From assembly GCA_947628395.1 (NCBI GenBank), contig CANQZP010000056.1, forward strand, positions 1 to 8,880: DNA of 8,880 bases, given 5' to 3'. The notes below the pieces were generated by a model. That model was not told the origin of the DNA. It made no database searches and saw only the letters and a list, made by a program, of their open reading frames with translations. Shown in pieces: positions 1 through 5,642 of the stretch. Within the stretch, counting starts at the first letter, position 1. Every line of letters begins with the position of its first letter. A program made the position numbers and the translations under genes. Source of the stretch: an uncultured Clostridia bacterium. Its GTDB lineage: Bacteria; Bacillota; Clostridia; TANB77; CAG-508.

Positions 1-107
1 AGCTATTTAAAAATCAATTATTATACTGCTTTAATGAGTGAAAAAATTTTTCTTAACTTAAATAAACATTGCCGTCCTAGTATTTTGAAACTTTTCATCT
101 ATAATTT

Positions 108-551
108 TTATTTATTTTCAAGTAGCTCCTTTACCACCTCATTAATAGCCCTTCCATCAGCCCTATTTCCAATCTTCTCCTTTGCAGCCTTCATAACCTT
201 ACCCATATCCTTCATAGACTCAGCATTAACCTCTACAATAACATCTCTTATTATTTCTACCAATTCTTCTCTTTCTAATTGCTTTGGCAAATATATCTCC
301 AAATAAGAAATCTCCTCTTTAATTTGATTTACCAAATCTTCTCTTCCACCCTTTTCATAATCAGATAAAGAATCTTTTCTCTTTTTTACCTCTTTAGCAA
401 TAACATTAATTATCTCATCATCTGATAATTCTATTTGTTTATCTTTTTCAACCTGCAAAATCGCTGCTCTTACCATTTGAATAGTATTTTTCTTTACCTC
501 ATTTTTTTCCTTCATAGCTTCCTTCAAAGCCTCTTTTAATTTTTCTTTCAT
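108..551 (-). CDS. yqeY: GatB/YqeY domain protein
   Basis: This is a 147-residue YqeY-family protein, the usual full length for the family (about 148 aa). The family resembles the C-terminal tRNA-binding domain of GatB, but its role as a stand-alone protein is not well settled. Visible family landmarks are a charged N-terminal helix (KEAMKEKN), a following AAI segment, YLPKQL mid-protein, DMGKVM, and GRADG near the C-terminus. The start at 551 is preferred over an in-frame ATG at 578 because AAAGGAGG lies at 561-568, nine bases upstream. The longer form would add nine residues encoded by the ribosome binding site itself. The gene follows rpsU by 59 bases, a pairing common in Firmicutes, with a small stem-loop between them. 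The family call is firm; the function is inferred only at family level. Confidence 0.93.
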   Translation of the reverse strand: MKEKLKEALKEAMKEKNEVKKNTIQMVRAAILQVEKDKQIELSDDEIINVIAKEVKKRKDSLSDYEKGGREDLVNQIKEEISYLEIYLPKQLEREELVEIIRDVIVEVNAESMKDMGKVMKAAKEKIGNRADGRAINEVVKELLENK

Positions 552-576
552 AGAAATTTTCCTCCTTTTATTTAAC

Positions 577-604
577 AAAAAAAACGTTATTTCTAACGTT
601 TTTT
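577..604 (-). terminator. Stem-loop between rpsU and yqeY
   Basis: An 11-bp inverted repeat (AAAAAACGTTA / TAACGTTTTTT, 579-604) with a 4-base loop begins 7 bases after the rpsU stop. Read on the minus strand, it ends in a run of eight Ts. The stem has only two G-C pairs, so termination is probably partial, leaving yqeY expressed by read-through. It could also act as an mRNA 3'-end stabiliser for rpsU. The structure is seen directly; the attenuating role is inferred. Confidence 0.6.
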
Positions 605-610
605 AGTTTT

Positions 611-781
611 TTAAAATTTTCTTTTTCTAGCAGCCTCTGATTTTTTCTTTCTTCTAACACTTGGCTTTTCATAATGCTCTCTTTTTCTTACTTCTTGAAT
701 TACTCCATTTCTAGCACATTGTCTTTTAAATCTTTTAAGAGCATCTTCTATATTACCATCTTTAACTTTAACTTCTGACAT
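611..781 (-). CDS. rpsU: 30S ribosomal protein S21
   Basis: This short gene encodes a 56-residue, strongly basic S21, a small-subunit protein near the mRNA exit platform. Read directly, the protein begins MSEVKVKDGN, continues IEDALKRFKRQ and RKREHYEKPS, and ends in VRRKKKSEAARKRKF, all hallmark S21 segments. Length matches Firmicutes S21 (about 57 aa). The ATG at 781 has a strong ribosome binding site, GGAAGGAGG, at 791-799. A near-consensus promoter lies at 871-900, giving a leader of about 80 bases, and a weak stem-loop follows the stop. yqeY is next downstream. Nothing is missing from the protein. Confidence 0.97.
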   Translation of the reverse strand: MSEVKVKDGNIEDALKRFKRQCARNGVIQEVRKREHYEKPSVRRKKKSEAARKRKF

Positions 782-804
782 CTATTTTTCCCTCCTTCCG
801 AAGC

Positions 805-827
805 TTAAACCATTTTGTGGGATTTAA
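805..827 (-). other. Possible hairpin in the rpsU leader
   Basis: TTAAACC (805-811) pairs with GG plus TTTAA (820-827) across an 8-base loop, with one bulged base. This gives a 7-bp stem in the 5' leader of rpsU, ending six bases upstream of the ribosome binding site. It is weak and may be chance. A translational control role is speculation. Confidence 0.25.
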
Positions 828-870
828 CTTTATTTAATTTTTATGTACTTTGTCTCTACTGATGTTACAT

Positions 871-900
871 ATTATACATTAATATTACTGTAAATGTCAA
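871..900 (-). promoter_or_regulatory. Sigma-A promoter for rpsU-yqeY
   Basis: On the minus strand a perfect TTGACA (-35, 895-900) and a perfect TATAAT (-10, 871-876) are separated by 18 bases. The start of transcription should fall near 864, about 80 bases before the rpsU start. This is the best promoter match I found in the window. It fits a highly expressed ribosomal gene and marks the end of the preceding operon. Confidence 0.88.
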
Positions 901-950
901 TAGTTATTAGTCTAAGTAATTAAATTTTTTCATATGTATAATCTTTAAAC

Positions 951-1121
951 TTAGTCTTGAACTGGTGCTTCAACTGGACAAACACCTGCGCAAGTTCCAC
1001 ATTCAATACAGATTTCTGGATCTATTTTATAGAATTCTTCTCCCTCAGAAATACAGCTAACAGGGCAAGCTCCAGCACAAGCTCCACATTTTATGCATTT
1101 ATCTGTAATTTTGTATGCCAT
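951..1121 (-). CDS. 2x[4Fe-4S] ferredoxin
   Basis: This 56-residue protein is a clostridial-type bacterial ferredoxin, a small soluble electron carrier of anaerobic metabolism. Two complete cluster motifs are visible: C9-x2-C12-x2-C15-x3-C19-P and C38-x2-C41-x2-C44-x3-C48-P. As usual for the fold, the last Cys of each motif completes the other cluster. An extra cysteine (C23) follows the first motif. The acidic residues and short C-terminal tail (EAPVQD) fit the roughly 55-residue family. The ATG at 1121 is preceded by AAGGGAGGTG (1128-1137). It starts 27 bases after the amidohydrolase stop, so it is probably the last gene of the seven-gene operon. No strong terminator follows it before the rpsU promoter. 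The redox partner cannot be told from context. Confidence 0.96.
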   Translation of the reverse strand: MAYKITDKCIKCGACAGACPVSCISEGEEFYKIDPEICIECGTCAGVCPVEAPVQD

Positions 1122-1148
1122 ATATAACACCTCCCTTCAATATAACAA

Positions 1149-2423
1149 TTATAACAATCTTTTAACTATTTTATCAACCTTTTCTTTAACTTTTTCTTCA
1201 TCTATATCTAATAATTTTCTATCTTGCATTATAATTTTTCCATCAATCATAACTGTATCAACATCTGCACCATTTGCTGAATATACTAAATTTGCGCAAA
1301 TATCATTTTCTGGATAAAGGTGAGTTTTATTATTATCTATAAAAATCAAATCTGCTTTTTTTCCGACTTCTACAGTTCCTATCTCATCATCTAAGCCTAA
1401 AACCTTAGCACCTTCTATTGTAGCCATTTTCAAAATCTCATAAGCATTTATAGATGTTGGCTCCATAGTATTTATTTTTTGAAGATATGCTGCTGTTTTC
1501 ATTTCCTCAAACATGTCTAATGTAGATGTACTTCCAATTCCGTCAGTCCCAATCCCTACATTTATTCCATTTTTTCTTAATTTTGTTACATTACAAATTC
1601 CTGAAGATAATTTACAATTACTAATTGGATTATGAGATATTCCACCTCTAATATTTTTCAAAATCTCTAAATCTGAATCAGAAATATATATTCCATGTGC
1701 TAATACTACTGGCACATCAAATAAGTCTAAATCATTTAAATATTCAGTAGCAGTTTGACCATATTTTTCACTTATAATTTCTTCTTCTTTAGTGGTTTCT
1801 GATAAATGAATATGTATTCCTGTATTTAATTCTTTTGCTAAATCAACACATAATTTTATAGTTTCTGGATTGCAAGTATATGGTGCATGAGCAGATACAT
1901 AAATTTTTATTTTACTATCTTTATAATTATACTTATAAAAATATTCTCTAGTTCTTTCTATTTTGTCTCTAATAGAATCATCAGTAATGCTCCAAGCTAT
2001 AACGCCTCTCATTCCTGAATTTTCTACTGCTTCGATAGTTTTATCCATTCTAAAATACATGTCATTAAAAGTTGTAGTACCTGATTTTATCATTTCTATA
2101 CAAGATAAATATGAATTCCAATAAATATCATCTGGTCTTAACTTATCTTCTACTGGAAATATTGCATTTTCTAGCCAATCCATTAATTTCCTATCATCTT
2201 TGTATCCTCTAAAAATACTCATAGCTAAATGAGTATGAGTATTTACAAGTCCTGGCATTACTATCATTTCATTAGCATCAATTACATTTTCATAATTTAA
2301 ATTTTCAATATTTTGATCTATTTTTTCAATTATTTTGTCATTTATTAATATATCTGTTTTTCTAATATTAGGCTTATTTTCCACCATATCTAATAATACT
2401 GCATTTTTAATTAGTGTTTTCAT
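1149..2423 (-). CDS. mtaD: Amidohydrolase, 5'-methylthioadenosine/S-adenosylhomocysteine deaminase family
   Basis: This is a 424-residue cytosolic metallo-hydrolase of the TRZ/ATZ, MtaD type. Such enzymes deaminate S-adenosylhomocysteine, methylthioadenosine or adenosine to inosine derivatives, feeding purine and sulfur salvage. Metal-ligand motifs are intact: PGLVNTHTH (H63, H65), HIHLSE (H206, with E209), LAHG (H243) and GTDG (D294). SAHAPY (H179) and SHNPISNCKLSSG are also family signatures. A C-terminal beta-sandwich segment (GKKADLIFID) closes the fold. The start at 2423 is chosen because AGGGGAG (2430-2436) sits six bases upstream. An in-frame ATG at 2474 would overlap the ricT stop and lacks that support. 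The start lies 19 bases after ricT. Related deaminases (guanine, cytosine or s-triazine hydrolases) share these motifs, so exact substrate is inferred. Confidence 0.9.
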   Translation of the reverse strand: MKTLIKNAVLLDMVENKPNIRKTDILINDKIIEKIDQNIENLNYENVIDANEMIVMPGLVNTHTHLAMSIFRGYKDDRKLMDWLENAIFPVEDKLRPDDIYWNSYLSCIEMIKSGTTTFNDMYFRMDKTIEAVENSGMRGVIAWSITDDSIRDKIERTREYFYKYNYKDSKIKIYVSAHAPYTCNPETIKLCVDLAKELNTGIHIHLSETTKEEEIISEKYGQTATEYLNDLDLFDVPVVLAHGIYISDSDLEILKNIRGGISHNPISNCKLSSGICNVTKLRKNGINVGIGTDGIGSTSTLDMFEEMKTAAYLQKINTMEPTSINAYEILKMATIEGAKVLGLDDEIGTVEVGKKADLIFIDNNKTHLYPENDICANLVYSANGADVDTVMIDGKIIMQDRKLLDIDEEKVKEKVDKIVKRLL

Positions 2424-2442
2424 TTTTTTCTCCCCTAAAAGT

Positions 2443-3252
2443 TTATATGGATTCGTTTTGATTATTACTTTCAATTTGCTCCAAATTCTCTAATTTTTTT
2501 AGTTCTTCCAATTCTTCTTGATCTTCGACATCCAAATTCTCTTCTTCATCTTCTGCATCTTTTATTACTTTTATTTCATCTAACTTATATTTTCTAAAAA
2601 ATACATCTTCACCATCTGAAATTTTTACTTTCAAAATTTCTTTTAATGTTTCAATAGAGCAAACTTCTCCCTCTCCCTCTGGCGTATCTACAATTGCTCC
2701 TATTTTTGGAAGCTTTTTTAATTTCTCATCATAAACATTTTGCTCATATTTTAAACAACACATAAGTCTTCCACAACATCCAGATATTTTAGATGGATTA
2801 AGAGATATATTTTGTTCTTTTGCCATCTTTATTGATACAGTTTCAAAGTTTCCAAGGAAAGAACAACAACAAAGCTCTCTTCCACAGACACCATTTCCAC
2901 CAATTCTCTTTATCTCATCTCTTACTCCTATTTGCCTTAATTCAATTCTTGTTTTAAATACCAAAGCTAAATCTTTTACTAAATCTCTAAAATCAATTCT
3001 TCCATCAGCTGTAAAATAGAAAATTAATTTACTTCCATCGAATTTATATTCAGCGTCTATTAACTTCATTTTTAAATTATGTTTTTCTATTTTCTCTTGG
3101 CATACTTTAAGAGCTTCAGGCTCTTTTGCCTTATATTCTTCATACATTTTTATATCTTTATCTGTAGCTATCCTTAACACTTTTTTTAATGGTTCTACAA
3201 CTGACTTATCATCTACCTGTTTATTTGCAATAACAACTTCTCCGAAGTTCAT
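2443..3252 (-). CDS. ricT: RicT/YaaT (PSP1 family) regulatory protein, main body after frameshift
   Basis: This 269-residue reading frame holds most of RicT (YaaT). In Bacillus it forms the RicA-RicF-RicT (Y) complex, which carries iron-sulfur clusters and promotes RNase Y-dependent mRNA maturation, sporulation and competence. Conserved family blocks are present: an FGEVVIA start, YFTADGR..DFR, LRQIGVRDE and SLNPSKISG. The cysteine sets are C123, C128-C130, C159-C160 and C165-C166, within CGRELCC and CGRLMCC. A Glu/Asp-rich tail follows from about residue 230. The ATG at 3252 is unlikely to be the true start. No ribosome binding site is properly spaced (GGAG directly abuts the ATG), and the missing N-terminus of about 38 residues is encoded just upstream in another frame. 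A stop at 3256-3258 closes this frame upstream. See the separate 5' fragment entry. Confidence 0.9.
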   Translation of the reverse strand: MNFGEVVIANKQVDDKSVVEPLKKVLRIATDKDIKMYEEYKAKEPEALKVCQEKIEKHNLKMKLIDAEYKFDGSKLIFYFTADGRIDFRDLVKDLALVFKTRIELRQIGVRDEIKRIGGNGVCGRELCCCSFLGNFETVSIKMAKEQNISLNPSKISGCCGRLMCCLKYEQNVYDEKLKKLPKIGAIVDTPEGEGEVCSIETLKEILKVKISDGEDVFFRKYKLDEIKVIKDAEDEEENLDVEDQEELEELKKLENLEQIESNNQNESI

Positions 3253-3367
3253 CTCCTAAAGTAGTTTCAACTATTACTTTTTCATCTTTATTTATATTTA
3301 AATTTCCTGGATCAAAGTAGTAGGTTTTCCCAGGCTTTTTAAATCTAACTCCTACTATAGTTTTCAT
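3221..3367 (-). pseudogene. ricT: Out-of-frame 5' fragment of ricT
   Basis: A 48-codon frame begins at ATG 3367 with GGGAGG at 3374-3379, six bases upstream. Its first 38 residues match the expected RicT N-terminus: MKTIVGVRFKKPGKTYYF, then DPG and VIVETTLG. After G38 (codon 3256-3254) it leaves the family pattern, reading DELRRS and so on to a TAA at 3221-3223. Removing one base around 3253 joins G38 directly to the MNFGEVV start of the main body, restoring a protein of about 307 residues. It overlaps the last 23 bases of holB, which is normal operon packing. The cause may be a sequencing or assembly indel, a real mutation, or a +1 frameshift event. The split itself is seen directly. Confidence 0.85.
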
Positions 3368-4250
3368 TTACATCCTCCCATAGTTTCCATAGCATATTAT
3401 CTATACACATATCAAAATTACAGTTACTATTTAATTTATTTATTGTATCTTGAACAATATCTATTCCATTTAAATAATTTATATTTTTATCTTTCAAATT
3501 ATAAAGTGAAACAATAAAATATTCTAAAATATCTTGAATATCCTCTTTTATATAGATAGATTTTCCCTCTAAAAAAAACTCTAATTCATCTGATGTTTCT
3601 ATATGTTCTAACAAATTATCTACTAAATCATATAGCTCTTTTTTTTGTATCATCTTTTTAGCTTTTCCAATACTTCCACCAAACAAATCATACATATTTT
3701 TATTAATGTCAATATTTATATTTTCTTTTTTTAGCAATTCTTCTATTTCACTATTTGTTAGATTTTCAAATAATATTCTAGTACATCTTGATTTTATTGT
3801 ATTTAATATTTTGTTTTCATTTTCAGCAATTAATATTATTACTACATAATCTTGAGGTTCCTCTAAAGTTTTCAATAAACAATTTTGAGCTTCTTTTGTC
3901 ATCTTATCTGCATCATTTATAATATAAACTTTTTTCTCAGATAAAATTGGTTTTTCAATTACTTTTTCTATAAGTTCCCTTATATCATTAATTTTTATTA
4001 CATTAGACTCCTCGTTTAAAATAGAAAAATCAGGATGGTTATTTGATTCATAACATGTACAAGATTTGCATTCATCAGTAGCTGTTTTATTAAAACATAA
4101 TATTTTCTTTGCAAATTCTTTTGCAATTAATTTTTTACCAATTCCTTCTTTTCCTACAAATAAATAACTATGTAATATATTATTATTTTTTGCTAGATTA
4201 TCCAAAAAATTCCTATTCTTTTTATTTCCCATTATATCATCTAGTTTCAA
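3345..4250 (-). CDS. holB: DNA polymerase III, delta-prime subunit
   Basis: This 301-residue AAA+ protein is the delta-prime subunit of the clamp loader, which places the sliding clamp on primed DNA. Visible motifs are a Walker A loop (GKEGIGKK, 33-40), a cysteine cluster (C52, C61, C64, C66), NHPDF (71-75), a Walker B-like VYIINDADKM (108-117), LLKTLEEP (125-132) and the SRC arginine-finger motif (154-156). It is slightly shorter than the Bacillus protein (about 329 aa). The start is TTG at 4250, supported by AAGGGG at 4257-4262; the next ATG, at 4232, has no ribosome binding site. The zinc-ribbon spacing is slightly non-standard. The gene lies 18 bases after lepB and overlaps ricT by 23 bases. 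DnaX is the closest alternative, but length and the weak C-terminal region favour HolB. Confidence 0.93.
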   Translation of the reverse strand: MKLDDIMGNKKNRNFLDNLAKNNNILHSYLFVGKEGIGKKLIAKEFAKKILCFNKTATDECKSCTCYESNNHPDFSILNEESNVIKINDIRELIEKVIEKPILSEKKVYIINDADKMTKEAQNCLLKTLEEPQDYVVIILIAENENKILNTIKSRCTRILFENLTNSEIEELLKKENINIDINKNMYDLFGGSIGKAKKMIQKKELYDLVDNLLEHIETSDELEFFLEGKSIYIKEDIQDILEYFIVSLYNLKDKNINYLNGIDIVQDTINKLNSNCNFDMCIDNMLWKLWEDVNENYSRS

Positions 4251-4256
4251 TTTGTA

Positions 4257-4262
4257 CCCCTT
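4257..4262 (-). promoter_or_regulatory. Ribosome binding site fixing the TTG start of holB
   Basis: AAGGGG on the minus strand lies six bases upstream of TTG 4250. It supports the rare start codon over the internal ATG at 4232, whose upstream bases (GATGATATA) lack a Shine-Dalgarno match. Confidence 0.7.
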
Positions 4263-4268
4263 AAAAAA

Positions 4269-4913
4269 TTATTTTTTATCTGGATTTCCCCATAAATTTA
4301 ATGGCCAAAATCTAAATGCAACTTTACTTTCAACTTTTTCAATTGGTACACAACCAAATGCTCTACTATCAGTACTCTTAGTTCTATTATCCCCCATTAC
4401 AAATACTGTACCTTCCGGAACTATCAAATCAGTGAAAACTCCTCCTCCATCAGTTGTCACAACATCATCATTCAAGTAATCTTCTTCTAATTCTTCTCCA
4501 TTTATATAGACTTTATTATTCTCTATTTTTACACGTTCACCAGGAAGTCCTATTACCCTTTTTATATAACTTGTTTTTCCAATTTCTAATACATAATATA
4601 CAAATTTCTTAAAAATTCCTTTAGGTTCATTTTCATATTTTGCTACTGCATTATTTAAATCAGCTTCTATTTCTGGAACAATTGATTCACTTGGAGCTTC
4701 AAAAGTTATAATTTCTCCTCTTTTTAAATCTTTATGAAATGTTATAGCTAATCTATTCAATATTAACCTTTGGTCTGGTTTTAATGTTGGATACATAGAT
4801 GGTTGTTTTACTATAGTTGGAGTTCCAACAAAATATCTAACTAGCAATGCTAAAACAATTGCTATTATTATACAATATCCCCATTCTAATGCATTTTTTA
4901 CTTTAGGATTCAC
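4269..4913 (-). CDS. lepB: Signal peptidase I
   Basis: This 214-residue type I signal peptidase removes signal peptides from exported proteins on the outer face of the cytoplasmic membrane. A single N-terminal membrane segment spans about residues 11-29. The catalytic serine S39 is in QPSMYPT, and the general-base lysine K118 is in YIKRVIGLPG. The conserved GDNR box is at 174-177, followed by STDSR (180-184). A stretch of about 40 residues between boxes C and D (about 74-114) is longer and more charged than in minimal SipS-type enzymes. The start is GTG at 4913; AAAGGAAGG (4925-4933) lies upstream with a longish spacer of 11 bases, and no nearer start exists. The gene sits 21 bases after the acidic membrane protein and 18 before holB. 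All catalytic residues are present. Confidence 0.96.
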   Translation of the reverse strand: MNPKVKNALEWGYCIIIAIVLALLVRYFVGTPTIVKQPSMYPTLKPDQRLILNRLAITFHKDLKRGEIITFEAPSESIVPEIEADLNNAVAKYENEPKGIFKKFVYYVLEIGKTSYIKRVIGLPGERVKIENNKVYINGEELEEDYLNDDVVTTDGGGVFTDLIVPEGTVFVMGDNRTKSTDSRAFGCVPIEKVESKVAFRFWPLNLWGNPDKK

Positions 4914-4934
4914 TTTTTTTCTTACCTTCCTTTA

Positions 4935-5627
4935 TTATTGGTCTTCTTTCTTCTTCCTTGTAGTCTTTTTTGCTGTTGTTGTCTTTTTAGCTGTTGTTTT
5001 TTTAGTTGTAGTTTTCTTTGTAGGCTTCTCTTCTGGTAAGTTATCTACTTCTAAATCTTCCTCCTCATTTGCCGTAAACAAACTATCTGAATCAGCTATA
5101 TCCCCTATATTATTATCTTGTACTCCTTCTACACTATCATCTAATGTTTCATCATATACTTCATCATCTGAATTATCATCAGTAAATGTAAACATTCCCT
5201 CATCTTGAGTATCATCTGTTTCCTCATCATTATATTTATTTTGATCATAAGCATAAATATCTATATCATCAAAATCATCATCATCATCTTTTTCATCTGC
5301 AAAATCATCATCTTCTTTATCCACTATAGAATTCTCAAGTTCATCATCTTTTTCATCTAAATCAAATGATTCTAATTCATCATCAGAATTAATATCTTCC
5401 TCTGAAACCAAATCTTCAAATTCTTCCTCTTTTACTTCTTCTATTTCATTATTTTCATCTAAATCTTTCTCTCTATTTTTCTTAGCTTTTTTAACCTTTT
5501 CACGTGGTGGCATACTATCTAATTTATATGTAATCATTAAAATGATTATTATTACTAATACAGCTCCCACTAAAAAAATAATTTTTTCTGTACCATTTAG
5601 GCTTAAATTATTTAACATATCTTCCAT
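4935..5627 (-). CDS. Membrane-anchored polyacidic protein with Lys/Thr repeat tail, function unknown
   Basis: I do not recognise a family for this 230-residue protein. It has four zones. Residues 16-34 form a hydrophobic helix after a short N-terminus. Residues 42-54 are basic and should act as the cytoplasmic stop-transfer side, so the bulk is probably cytoplasmic. Residues 55-200 are extremely acidic (Asp/Glu runs, including DDDDDFDD at 114-121). Residues 201-227 are a KKTT/AKKTT repeat tail like the lysine-rich tails of histone H1-like proteins. The acidic zone is almost certainly disordered. The start at 5627 has AGGAG eight bases upstream. It lies 15 bases after the kinase stop and 21 before lepB, so it is cotranscribed. 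A scaffold or nucleic-acid-binding role is only a guess, and low-complexity composition makes homology searches unreliable. Confidence 0.8.
   Translation of the reverse strand: MEDMLNNLSLNGTEKIIFLVGAVLVIIIILMITYKLDSMPPREKVKKAKKNREKDLDENNEIEEVKEEEFEDLVSEEDINSDDELESFDLDEKDDELENSIVDKEDDDFADEKDDDDDFDDIDIYAYDQNKYNDEETDDTQDEGMFTFTDDNSDDEVYDETLDDSVEGVQDNNIGDIADSDSLFTANEEEDLEVDNLPEEKPTKKTTTKKTTAKKTTTAKKTTRKKKEDQ
4947..5027 (-). repeat. Lys-Lys-Thr-Thr coding repeat
   Basis: The DNA encodes about five imperfect copies of (Ala)-Lys-Lys-Thr-Thr at residues 201-227 of the acidic membrane protein. The purine-rich AAA/ACA codon runs resemble a slippage-prone minisatellite, so copy number may vary between strains. 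Confidence 0.7.
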
Positions 5628-5642
5628 TTTTCTCTCTCCTTT

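Noticed and set aside
1..107. Possible terminator or promoter downstream of yqeY
   Set aside because: The only symmetry is an all-AT run (about 41-52) and a tiny TGAAA/TTTCA pair. A TATAAT on the minus strand at 20-25 has no acceptable -35. Nothing supportable.
34..306. 90-codon plus-strand open frame at the left edge
   Set aside because: It lies largely antisense to yqeY, has no ribosome binding site, and its Leu/Ser/Phe/Ile-rich composition is what AT-rich antisense frames give.
1093..1317. Plus-strand open frame over the end of the amidohydrolase gene
   Set aside because: Antisense shadow of a gene with intact catalytic motifs.
3240..3262. Programmed +1 frameshift in ricT
   Set aside because: No stop codon or known slippery codon sits at the shift point, and the GGAG is not spaced as in prfB. 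A simple one-base indel is likelier, so recoding is kept only as an alternative.
4252..4479. Plus-strand open frame within lepB
   Set aside because: Antisense shadow of signal peptidase I; no ribosome binding site.
5262..5309. Tandem TCATCA-type run as a possible microsatellite or CRISPR-like repeat
   Set aside because: It is simply Asp/Glu codons of the acidic protein, with no spacers or unit regularity.
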